This document shows, piece after piece, positions 54,468 to 62,207 of a DNA stretch of 64,000 nt. The stretch is from Pedobacter quisquiliarum (GTDB taxonomy: Bacteria > Bacteroidota > Bacteroidia > Sphingobacteriales > Sphingobacteriaceae). The stretch is from positions 62,001 through 126,000 of the forward strand of contig NZ_BMIL01000007.1 in NCBI RefSeq assembly GCF_014642175.1, given 5' to 3'. The position numbers and the translations under genes were made by a program. The number at the start of each line of letters is the position of its first letter. Within the stretch, counting starts at the first letter, position 1. Under the pieces are notes generated by a model. That model saw only the letters and a list, made by a program, of their open reading frames with translations, searched no databases and was not told the origin of the DNA.

Positions 54468-54483
54468 GCTTATGGTCGGATAC

Positions 54484-55146
54484 TTACGCGCTGGCAGCGG
54501 AATTCGGGTTGCTCCTGAACTTCCTGTTCCAATAGATGATGTAAGCCGTGCCAATCACAGTTGGCATAATCCAGATGATCAGTGTAGATAGATGAAGTCC
54601 GGCAACAAGAAAGGCCGTGAAAGAAGCAATTAAACCGCCGATCATTCTACCCAAATGGCTGATTAGCCAAGCATTTTTCTTTTGCGTGAAAGTCCTGAAG
54701 GTTTGAAAATCTTTCAGCGTCATGAATATACCTATCGCGCCAAAAAATGTAAATAAAATGCTATTGGTATGGTGTTGAAATTGACCGATCACGCCAATGA
54801 CCAACATGATGATGGATGCAAGAAGCATGGTTCCAGAGATGGATTTATCAAGCAGGTCTGCTTCCGTCTTTGTTTTATCTTTTAAGGTTAAGGCGCGGTT
54901 CCCAGCCAAAACCAGATATATCGTGAAGATTCCAATCAGAAATAAGAAAAGGTTTTCATGTGCAGGCATTCTTGCGATGAAGAGCGAGACCAGCGAACTG
55001 ATGATCATGGCGTATGAAAAGATCTTGCCTGTATTCTTGTGTTTTATGCCACCCTTTCTTACCAGAATGCTGATGATTCCGGTTATTAAACCAATGCCGC
55101 CAAAAAATGCATGAACGTAGATGAGCGTCTTAATTGCTTGTTCCAA
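54484..55146 (-). CDS. DUF2306-like membrane protein
   Basis: 220 residues with about six hydrophobic helices (YVHAFFGGIGLITGIISIL, FSYAMIISSLVSLFI, LFLIGIFTIYLVL, MLLASIIMLVIGVIG and two more near the end). The N-terminal HAFFGG and the KHKNTGKIFSYAM segment between the first two helices fit the DUF2306 pattern; the family has no known function. It is upstream of the aldo/keto reductase operon on the same strand, separated by the AraC-type repeats. Confidence 0.72.
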   Translation of the reverse strand: MEQAIKTLIYVHAFFGGIGLITGIISILVRKGGIKHKNTGKIFSYAMIISSLVSLFIARMPAHENLFLFLIGIFTIYLVLAGNRALTLKDKTKTEADLLDKSISGTMLLASIIMLVIGVIGQFQHHTNSILFTFFGAIGIFMTLKDFQTFRTFTQKKNAWLISHLGRMIGGLIASFTAFLVAGLHLSTLIIWIMPTVIGTAYIIYWNRKFRSNPNSAASA

Positions 55147-55377
55147 AATTTGAATTTCTAAATTGTAGATACTTGAGGTTAATTAAGTATGATAAGTAAA
55201 CCTAAGGATATTATTTAAGCTATTACAATAAATTTAGTTATCGTCTACAACCAGGGGTTAGGCATATTCAAACGATTCCATGCGGGGCATACTGCGAAAT
55301 TGAGAAACCTTTTAGGGCCGATATTTATAATTAGATATGTAAATTAGAGCATCCTCGTTAAATATATCTCAATCTTC

Positions 55378-56748
55378 ATGAACGCTCTTTTCATAGTCTC
55401 CTTACTGCTCACGTTTCTTACAAGTCCACTTCAAGTTTCTTCGGCTACGATCCCATCAGAAAAGACGATTACAATTAAGAACACCAGTGACAAGGTCGGT
55501 TACTTTTATTATTTCGATAAATTCAATGACCTGGTATCGTTAACGATTCCTGTTCGCGGCACCCAATGGATCACATCGGAGATTCCATTAATCTTGTATG
55601 CGGCAAATCAAGAAAAAACATCCTATATTTTATACGATGAGGATGTACTGGAGCTGGCCTACGACAACGGTAGACATTATTTTAACTCCAACAACAAGCA
55701 ATCTGCAGCGACTGCAAACCTGTTAATGGCACTTGATCGTAACCTGATCGAAGTCTTAGGCAAGCGCTTAGGCCCCGTGACCAGGATCTACGACCATATG
55801 TTGTCCGTTCCTCCGGCCCGCGATTCCTTATTAACGGAAGCATACGAGATTGATCGTAAATGCCTTGAAGCTTATTCTTCACAGCGGAAGCTGGATCCAG
55901 ATGTTATTGCCTTTGTTTATCACCACCTAAAGTATAACCTACTTATGGAAAGGGCGAAGCACCTATTGGGCAAAGCATTTGTAAATAATCAAATCTCATC
56001 CGACTATAAACTTTCTTTAATCAAATTAAATGAAGCATTGACCTCTGATGCTGCGCTGGATAGCTATCCCTATCGTAGACTTGCATCCTACTATCTGGAT
56101 TACATAACCTCCATCGTTCCCCTGGATAGTCAAATCACTTACATCAATAGCGCTTTCACTGGCAAGACCAAGAACTTTATGCTGTTTCGGTTACTTAGTA
56201 ATAATGCTAGCTCAAATCCAAAGTTCTTTAAAGCGAACATCAATATTTTTTACGACCTGGTAAAAGATGAAGCATATAAAAAGTATGTCTCCAATCTAAT
56301 TAAAGATGATGAAAGTGGTTTGTTGGCAAAGGATTTAGAAATCTACAACTTAAATGGAGAAGCGTTTTCTTTTGCGGATTTAATCAGAAACAACACTGGA
56401 AAACTAATTTACATTGACTTTTGGGCAAGTTGGTGTAGTCCCTGTATAGATGAATTCCCTTCATCAACTTCGCTTGCTAAAAAGTATGCAACCAAAGATA
56501 TAGTCTTCATCTATATTTCTCTGGACAAGAATAGAAACCTTTGGGAGTCTGCTTTGAAGCGCCTGAGCATCAATCAAGACCAGAGTTACTTGGTGCCCAC
56601 AGCCTTTTCTTCTAAATTGGCGAGTCGTTTCAAGATAAGCTCAATTCCCCGCTATATCTTAATTGGGAAAGATGGCAAGGTAATTCATTCGGACGAGCTA
56701 AGACCAAGTGATCCAAAGCTGTTGAAAAAACTGGATCAACTCTTATGA
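55378..56748 (+). CDS. TlpA-like thioredoxin-fold protein with long N-terminal domain
   Basis: 456 residues. A signal peptide (to about 22) precedes roughly 290 residues of helical and beta sequence with no family I can name, then a thioredoxin fold: KLIYIDFWASWCSPCIDEF holds the active-site C353-x2-C356, followed by a cis-Pro region SSIPRYILIGKDG. TlpA/ResA proteins reduce periplasmic thiols. The N-terminal part resembles the non-catalytic domains found on many Bacteroidota TlpA proteins. Confidence 0.85.
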   Translation: MNALFIVSLLLTFLTSPLQVSSATIPSEKTITIKNTSDKVGYFYYFDKFNDLVSLTIPVRGTQWITSEIPLILYAANQEKTSYILYDEDVLELAYDNGRHYFNSNNKQSAATANLLMALDRNLIEVLGKRLGPVTRIYDHMLSVPPARDSLLTEAYEIDRKCLEAYSSQRKLDPDVIAFVYHHLKYNLLMERAKHLLGKAFVNNQISSDYKLSLIKLNEALTSDAALDSYPYRRLASYYLDYITSIVPLDSQITYINSAFTGKTKNFMLFRLLSNNASSNPKFFKANINIFYDLVKDEAYKKYVSNLIKDDESGLLAKDLEIYNLNGEAFSFADLIRNNTGKLIYIDFWASWCSPCIDEFPSSTSLAKKYATKDIVFIYISLDKNRNLWESALKRLSINQDQSYLVPTAFSSKLASRFKISSIPRYILIGKDGKVIHSDELRPSDPKLLKKLDQLL

Positions 56749-56845
56749 AGGCGTCACTCGAAGATTTAGACATAACTCATCACAATCAACATTTTTAGCC
56801 AGAGAATTCATCAAAAAGTAAATTGTAGCTGCTGCCCTTCAAATT

Positions 56846-57028
56846 ATGTTCAGATACAAAACCCTAGCATTCTTCCTCGTTATTCTACTTTTCGGTTCCA
56901 CTAAGCTGCTGCATGCGCAGGATGCTTCTGCTAACCTTAAAAGGTTCTATTTCTTCAAAACATGGGCCTTCCTCAAATACAATCATCCTGCAATAGCGAG
57001 TGGCCAAGTAGATGCCGTTAGCAAATGA
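56846..57028 (+). pseudogene. N-terminal stump of a secreted S41-type peptidase
   Basis: 60 residues: a signal peptide ending LLHAQ, then LKRFYFFKTWAFLKYNHPAIASGQVD. The last part matches the start of Bacteroidota S41 peptidases, which read close to KVWGFLKYYHPxVAxGxxDWD. The frame then meets TGA where about 400 more residues would be expected, and the convergent MFS gene begins 15 bp on. The 3' part is lost, not frameshifted in place. Confidence 0.72.
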
Positions 57029-57043
57029 TGGCAAGTAACCTGT

Positions 57044-58306
57044 TTACTTAACTGCTATGGGCGCTTTACTTTTAAGTCCGGTTTCTTTGATGAAATAAGT
57101 GAGCAATAATGCCAACGTAATTGCCGCTACCATGAACATTCCGGCGCCCCGAAAGTGCGCTTCGCCGCTTGTTGTCGTAAATTCCGAACGACCGTAGAAT
57201 TTAGCAAAGAGTGGTCCCAAAGCTGAAGTGACGCCAAAAGTGATGAAATTGATGGCACCAGTTGCACTTCCTTTTACTTCATCCGGGTTTGCTTCTTTAA
57301 TAATCGTGTATGGAATCATTGCCGCTCCAGATGCAATTCCAAATACGCCCATCGTCAATAAAGCAGGTAACAATTCGGAAAAGAAAATAAGCTGGCAAAA
57401 GCTCAGAAGCATCAGCACGCAACCGCCAACGATTACTGGTTTCCTGCGACCAAGCTCATCAGAAATATAGCCCATCAAAGGGCAACCAATTACCCATCCC
57501 ATAGGAACCATGGCGCTGACCAGCACCGCGAGGTGCTTATCCATTCCACGGTCGGCCATCAGGAAAGTGATGCCCCAGGTCATCGCAAAGACCGTTGTGG
57601 GTACAAACAACAATCCAGAAATGATGCCGCTGAAATAAGATTGTGGATTGCTGAAAACGATCTTATACGGCGCAACAATACTGCCGGCAAGCTTTTTACG
57701 ATCTGTATGGATTTCTTCTTTAGGGGTAGTGAAGTACAAGACAAGGGCGATAATACCACATGCTGCGCCAATCACAATCCAGAAAAGATGTACCGTGAGC
57801 CCTTGTTCAATCAATGGTCCTGTGATGAACTGCCCAGAGGAGCCACCCAGCATACCCATACATTGCGTAAACCCAATTGCCGTGGCGATATATTTGGCCG
57901 AAAAACCATGTGCAGCAAGATAAACGCAACCGGTAAAAGAAAATGCACTGCCAGCACCTTGCAGCAGCCTTCCTGCATAGCCACTCATCATCTCAGCACC
58001 AGAAAATAGTAAACAGCCCAGGCATAATATAGCGGCACCGATGGCAATCGGGTATTTTGCACCATACCGGTCATAAGCCACACCTGCCAAAAGACTCGCA
58101 ATGGCGTAAGTGTAGTAGTAAGATCCAACAATTGCGCTGATGTCGAATGCCGACATGCCAAAGGCATCGGAAAGTTCAGCCATCATCACTGCAGGGGAGG
58201 AGCGTATGGCGTATTGTAATAAGTAGAAAATACAGCCTAAAGCCCAGGATATGATAAATCCTCTTTTAACATTTATACCGGTAACTGGTATCTGAGCGGT
58301 GCTCAT
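57044..58306 (-). CDS. MFS transporter
   Basis: 420 residues with twelve hydrophobic helices. The loop 2-3 signature is seen as GVAYDRYGAKYPIAIG, and a second as GYISDELGRRKPVIVGG. It resembles the organic-anion/hexuronate branch of the major facilitator superfamily; substrate not readable. It starts alone, with no partner gene. The downstream end faces the S41 stump. Confidence 0.9.
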   Translation of the reverse strand: MSTAQIPVTGINVKRGFIISWALGCIFYLLQYAIRSSPAVMMAELSDAFGMSAFDISAIVGSYYYTYAIASLLAGVAYDRYGAKYPIAIGAAILCLGCLLFSGAEMMSGYAGRLLQGAGSAFSFTGCVYLAAHGFSAKYIATAIGFTQCMGMLGGSSGQFITGPLIEQGLTVHLFWIVIGAACGIIALVLYFTTPKEEIHTDRKKLAGSIVAPYKIVFSNPQSYFSGIISGLLFVPTTVFAMTWGITFLMADRGMDKHLAVLVSAMVPMGWVIGCPLMGYISDELGRRKPVIVGGCVLMLLSFCQLIFFSELLPALLTMGVFGIASGAAMIPYTIIKEANPDEVKGSATGAINFITFGVTSALGPLFAKFYGRSEFTTTSGEAHFRGAGMFMVAAITLALLLTYFIKETGLKSKAPIAVK

Positions 58307-58437
58307 GATGTAATCTGATCTGGTAATTCTGGACCTGAAATTGATGGATTGAAATTGAACATAAGAAAACGGTGATTCCGAAGCGCAAGAACTGCTATCC
58401 GGTATGGTGTCCTGTAAGGTAGTCTTTTAATACTTCA

Positions 58438-58959
58438 TTACCCCCCAAAGCTTTTTGTAATTTCATAAACATAGTTCAGCTTAGGGCTTTCGCCGAAGTA
58501 CGTCACAACCTGCTCCCCAACTTTCCTTGCACCCAGGCGTTCAATGGAAATCTGAGAACGTATGTTGCTGGCGCCAATATGAAAGTAAACTTTCGTAACA
58601 AACTGGAATGCATAATCTAGCATAAGTGATTTTACGGCATGATTGATCCCTTTGCCCCAGCATTTTACCGCGTAGAAAGTGTAGCCGATCAAAATGCTGC
58701 TGGCCTGTTCGTCATGGTCATAAAATCGGGTACTTCCCAAAATTTCACCGTTCGCTTTGTCTACTATTTTAAATGCCCCTTTGCTCTGCATGGCGCCTTC
58801 AAAGAAGTTCTCAAAAATGGCCTTTTGCCAGCGGTCTTTGTTTGGATGTTGATCCCAGATTGCTGGATCTGAGGCCACAGCATACAAGGTTTCGAAGTCT
58901 CCCTTTTCCAATGGCGCAAGCTTGATGTGTTCTGTTTCCAGCGTTGGTTGTATGTTCAT
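58438..58959 (-). CDS. GNAT family N-acetyltransferase
   Basis: 173 residues from ATG 58959 (the frame extends 18 codons upstream without support). The acetyl-CoA fold is indicated by LAPLEKGDFETLYAVASDP at the start, EILGSTRFY, and CWGKGINHAVKSLMLDYAF, a RimJ/RimL-like version of the Q/RxxGxG/A loop, followed by NIRSQISIERLGARKVG. Such enzymes acetylate ribosomal protein N-termini or small molecules. Target unknown. Confidence 0.86.
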   Translation of the reverse strand: MNIQPTLETEHIKLAPLEKGDFETLYAVASDPAIWDQHPNKDRWQKAIFENFFEGAMQSKGAFKIVDKANGEILGSTRFYDHDEQASSILIGYTFYAVKCWGKGINHAVKSLMLDYAFQFVTKVYFHIGASNIRSQISIERLGARKVGEQVVTYFGESPKLNYVYEITKSFGG

Positions 58960-59056
58960 GTTTACTAGCAATGGTGAGAAAACTGTTATGCATGCCATCA
59001 TATGTGTATCCATATATCTGCAGAACTAGATACACAGTTATATGGATATATTTAGC

Positions 59057-59452
59057 TTAAAACGAAAGCTCCAGTGAAGCTAGTTCGCTCCCTAGTTGCT
59101 TTATCCCTCCAAGTATCTTTTTCACCTGTTTAGGACTGGCTTTCTTATGTCCATTGACGTACTGAGACAATAGGGTTTTGTCCATTCCGATCCTTGAGCT
59201 TAATACGCTAGCATTTATAATCTTGTAATACTGAAAGAACTGGGGCAAGTCTAGTTGGATGGTTATATCCTCTACGTTATCTAGCAGTGGAAAGTTGTTT
59301 AATTCAGCAACCGAGTTATAAGCATTCAGAATGTTCTCCCTTAACTCAGTTATTGTTTCTCCTGTGGTTGCTGCCGGGATGTTATCAAAATCTTCGGCGA
59401 ACGCTGAAAAACCAGTGTCGGTTTTCTCAACAATGAATACGATCTTTTTCAT
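59057..59452 (-). CDS. hicB: HicB family antitoxin with C-terminal HTH
   Basis: 131 residues from ATG 59452. The N-terminal part (MKKIVFIVEKTDTGFSAFAED, then TTGETITELRENILNAYN) is the partial RNase-H-like fold of HicB; the C-terminal part (SVLSSRIGMDKTLLSQYVNG) is a helix-turn-helix that should bind the promoter. It neutralises HicA. The frame is open 29 codons upstream, but that part lacks HicB features. It follows hicA on the same strand. Confidence 0.88.
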   Translation of the reverse strand: MKKIVFIVEKTDTGFSAFAEDFDNIPAATTGETITELRENILNAYNSVAELNNFPLLDNVEDITIQLDLPQFFQYYKIINASVLSSRIGMDKTLLSQYVNGHKKASPKQVKKILGGIKQLGSELASLELSF

Positions 59453-59547
59453 TTTTACAGTTTCTAGTAAATCAAACCACTTTGGGCTTTTACCCTCTTT
59501 ACGCATGGGAGAACGCCCGATAAGGTTCAGGAGCACCATATTATAAA

Positions 59548-59739
59548 TTATTGTAATCCGGCTTTCTTCAAGATCTTACTGGCCAAACCAGTACCAACCT
59601 CTTTGCTGGGATGGTTAGCTATAACAATTTCACTGCCTTTGATTTCTGGATGGTGCCATATCTCATGGCTACCTTTTGCATTCCTTAAAAATATCCATCC
59701 GGCTTTAGATAGCTTCTTTGTAAGCTCATTCCACTTCAT
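59548..59739 (-). CDS. hicA: HicA family toxin (mRNA interferase)
   Basis: 63 residues, the whole normal length. The double-stranded-RNA-binding-like fold is shown by LTKKLSKAGWIFLRNAKGSHEIW, with the catalytic His in KGSH, and NHPSKEVGTGLASKILKKAGL. HicA cleaves mRNA and arrests growth until HicB binds it. The order toxin-antitoxin on one strand is the usual hicAB order; the 95-bp gap is longer than common. Confidence 0.92.
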   Translation of the reverse strand: MKWNELTKKLSKAGWIFLRNAKGSHEIWHHPEIKGSEIVIANHPSKEVGTGLASKILKKAGLQ

Positions 59740-59867
59740 AAATATTGATTTACATAAAGGTAAACAATATTATACCTTAACACAAAAAGTAAATAGATGT
59801 TTAACCAAATCCCCCGCAAATTTTGCCTTCCTCCAAACATAAACTGCGTTACCAAAGTTTATGCGGC

Positions 59868-60425
59868 ATGCATAACATCCTATTTTTTGGCGACAGTCTT
59901 ACTGCGGGTTATGGCCTAGCAAACGTCTCGGTCGAATCTCTGCCCGCATTACTGCAGGAAAAAATCAATACTGCGGGACTGGAATATAAAGTAATCAACG
60001 CGGGCGTGAGCGGCGAGACATCTGCCGGAGGCCTCACCCGGATTGACCTGCTCTTAAGTCAGCAGATCGACGTGTTTGTATTGGAACTTGGCGCTAATGA
60101 TATCCTCAGGGGCATCTCCCCACAACATACCGCTGCTAACCTCCAGGGGATTGTAGATAAGGTGAAAAAGCGCTACCCGGAAGCCAAAATGCTGCTGCTC
60201 GGCATGGAGCTGCCTGCATGGATTCCGGGTACGCTGGTTGCGGATTTCAGACGCATCTTCCGACAGGTGGCACAGCACAATGATATGGCATTGGTTCCAT
60301 TTATGCTCGACGGCGTCGCGGGCGTGCGGCACCTGAACCTGCATGATGGCATCCATCCAACGGCTGCGGGTTACCGAATTGTTGCCGACAAAGTCTGGCC
60401 GGTCTTACAACGGCTTATCAGTTGA
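59868..60425 (+). CDS. GDSL-type esterase / arylesterase (TesA-like)
   Basis: 185 residues from ATG 59868, giving MHNILFFGDSLTAGYGL; earlier in-frame codons from 59823 add nothing family-like. SGNH blocks are all present: GDSLTAG (Ser), INAGVSGETSAGG (Gly), LELGANDILRG (Asn) and DGIHPTAAGY (Asp, His). No signal peptide remains, so it is probably cytoplasmic, unlike E. coli TesA. The 3' end overlaps the convergent DUF6266 gene by 8 bp. Confidence 0.92.
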   Translation: MHNILFFGDSLTAGYGLANVSVESLPALLQEKINTAGLEYKVINAGVSGETSAGGLTRIDLLLSQQIDVFVLELGANDILRGISPQHTAANLQGIVDKVKKRYPEAKMLLLGMELPAWIPGTLVADFRRIFRQVAQHNDMALVPFMLDGVAGVRHLNLHDGIHPTAAGYRIVADKVWPVLQRLIS

Positions 60426-61050
60426 TTCTACCCAGGTACAAACTATCTGAAACACGAGTCCTGTCTTTAGCCGTGAAAGAGATATAAACCTCTATTCGCG
60501 CTTGCAGATAAGCATTTGGAAGTGGGAGGAAATCCTGTAAATGACTTCTTTTCGCACCCGCTGTTTCAAATAGGGAAGTGTTCTGCTCAGGCAGGTAGGC
60601 CATCATCATTACCTGATCTTCGGCCGACTCAAAATCATCCGGTTGCCACATCCAGCTGAAGCGCAAGCCATTTGCTTCCGCAGTTACCAGCGGCGCTTCC
60701 GCCATCGTAGCAGTACCCTTGCTCAGCTGCAGGTTTTCATAATCCAACTGCTCTAAACCACCTTCCAATTCGGAAATGCGCAGGCGATTACAGGCCGTTG
60801 CCACATTGTGATAATTTAAACCCGAACCATTTGCTTCTACGCTGAAACCTGCGCGCAGGTATGGTTTTAATGTGCTGAATAGATCCATGAGCGTTTTCAT
60901 CTTTAACCTGTTTTTAAGCTCAGCCATAGTAGGCGGTGCGTCACGTTTGCTCTTCGAGCGTACTACATTTCTGACACCATCAAAGTACCAAACGGCAGGG
61001 CCAACTTTTCCGCTGGCCGGCCCGAGTATTCCATTTTTTGCAATTCCCAT
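60418..61050 (-). CDS. DUF6266 family protein
   Basis: 210 residues. MGIAKNGILGPASGKVGPAVWYF with the following VVRSKSKRDAPPT is the characteristic opening of the DUF6266 family of Bacteroidota, whose function is not known. The rest has beta-rich segments without motifs. The promoter region carries two inverted repeats (61082-61098 and 61103-61134). It converges on the GDSL gene with overlapping ends. Confidence 0.85.
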   Translation of the reverse strand: MGIAKNGILGPASGKVGPAVWYFDGVRNVVRSKSKRDAPPTMAELKNRLKMKTLMDLFSTLKPYLRAGFSVEANGSGLNYHNVATACNRLRISELEGGLEQLDYENLQLSKGTATMAEAPLVTAEANGLRFSWMWQPDDFESAEDQVMMMAYLPEQNTSLFETAGAKRSHLQDFLPLPNAYLQARIEVYISFTAKDRTRVSDSLYLGRIN

Positions 61051-61081
61051 AATTTTATGTTTTTATTGAATTTGCAAGCTA

Positions 61082-61134
61082 AGTCAAAGCTTTTGACTCC
61101 GATGTGGCAGATTTGTCGCCACATTTCTGCCACA
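61082..61134. repeat. Two inverted repeats upstream of the DUF6266 gene
   Basis: AGTCAAA/TTTGACT (61082-61088 and 61092-61098) and TGTGGCAGA/TCTGCCACA (61103-61111 and 61126-61134), both perfect. They may be operator sites for the minus-strand DUF6266 gene or short hairpins. Confidence 0.6.
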
Positions 61135-61299
61135 GCCTTAATTGTGCTTTAAAGGCGGATTTTCGCCCAAAAAAAATATATTTTTTTTAACGCCTACATT
61201 AATGGAAATAAACCATGCCGTTTCAGGGCTGTAGACGGGGATGAAAAATCGTCGAAAAGCGGGCAACAAAGTCTGGACTAGGGGTCTACTAGGCCGGGG

Positions 61300-61354
61300 C
61301 CCTGTTAACCCCCTGTGGGGGCCCTGTCGGGACCCTGTTGAGGCCTTGTCAGCG
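61300..61354. repeat. Five 11-bp units of CCYTGTNNNNN
   Basis: Units start at 61300, 61311, 61322, 61333 and 61344: CCCTGTTAACC, CCCTGTGGGGG, CCCTGTCGGGA, CCCTGTTGAGG, CCTTGTCAGCG. The first six bases are kept while the last five vary freely, so the core recurs about once per helical turn. Confidence 0.8.
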
Positions 61355-61578
61355 CTGTATTTGTCCCGGCGTTGCTTTCTAGTTTTAAGATAGGAATTCG
61401 CTATGTCTGTAACAACTATGAACCGTCGTATCGAAGCATGACTGTTTTCATTTGACAGAGCGCTTTCCTGGCGCTTATTGGTTGAACTTTAACTTGAAGA
61501 TGTTCAACAGCGAATCGGGCGCGATTAGTATGTGGGGTTTATTTATATATTAGATCGTAGTTATACAAACAATATACA

Positions 61579-62007
61579 ATGATCCGAAACCTCCTTCTAT
61601 TTACAATTGTCTTGTTTTTCCAAACAATTACGATGCAGACCATAGCTTCTGAATCGGAGCGGGGGAGTCATATTTTAACTGAGAATGCATTTGAAGGAGA
61701 CTCTTCTAATTATTCCTTAAAAGTCATCAGAAAGGACATGAAAGTCACTCATCTGATATTTAGCATCGTTAACCAGGTTAATCTGCCGGACGACGGAATG
61801 ATATTTTTACATGATCAAAATGATAAACCGATTAACGGGGTAATCCTAGGAAATCATGGCCAAGCGACGATGCTAATATGGGATGAACGGGTGAAATACA
61901 TAGAGGTCTATTATATAGGCTCGTATAAAGTAGTCATACCGATAGAGAAGGTTAAAAATAAAATGGTCGAAATCAAAGTACAACTCTTTCCTGCACCAAT
62001 TAACTAA
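61579..62007 (+). CDS. Small secreted protein, unknown function
   Basis: 142 residues with a signal peptide (about 1-24, MIRNLLLFTIVLFFQTITMQ). The rest is beta-rich (LKVIRKDMKVTHLIFSIV, MIFLHDQNDKPINGVILGN, IEVYYIGSYKVVIPI), perhaps a small sandwich. No family recognised. AT-rich like the region around it. Intact start, no frameshift. Confidence 0.6.
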   Translation: MIRNLLLFTIVLFFQTITMQTIASESERGSHILTENAFEGDSSNYSLKVIRKDMKVTHLIFSIVNQVNLPDDGMIFLHDQNDKPINGVILGNHGQATMLIWDERVKYIEVYYIGSYKVVIPIEKVKNKMVEIKVQLFPAPIN

Positions 62008-62147
62008 GTAACGCTAAAGCCTTATCTCCAATTCGTAAACCAGATTATCATCTAAGATAACACACGCTTCTGCCAAAAATTCTTCAAGAACTGACCGGTC
62101 CAACCCGGTCCACTCACATCAGTTATTTAAATAAATTCTAAATAAGG

Positions 62148-62178
62148 TTTGGAAATCGTAAAGTCATTTCTATTTTTG
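62148..62178 (+). promoter_or_regulatory. Bacteroidota-type promoter of the TonB receptor gene
   Basis: TTTG at 62148-62151 and TATTTTTG at 62171-62178 are 19 bp apart, a full consensus match, 29 bp before the start codon. Confidence 0.78.
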
Positions 62179-62207
62179 TGGCACTTAGAATTGATCTAAA
62201 TAAAGGA

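Larger units (their letters stand above)
61051..61578. other. 528-bp intergenic region with inverted repeats and an 11-bp array
   Basis: No coding sequence is seen. It holds two inverted repeats near 61082-61134 and a GC-rich 11-bp array at 61300-61354, unlike the AT-rich DNA around. Confidence 0.7.

Noticed and set aside
55172-55187. CTTGAGGTTAATTAAG ahead of the DUF2306-like gene as a sixth copy of the Crp/Fnr motif
   Set aside because: The arms resemble the proximal DinB site but the conserved TAGTT centre is missing, and no -7 element lies at the shared spacing.
61300-61354. Rho-independent terminator
   Set aside because: GC-rich but without a dominant stem followed by T-run, and it is far from both neighbouring stops.
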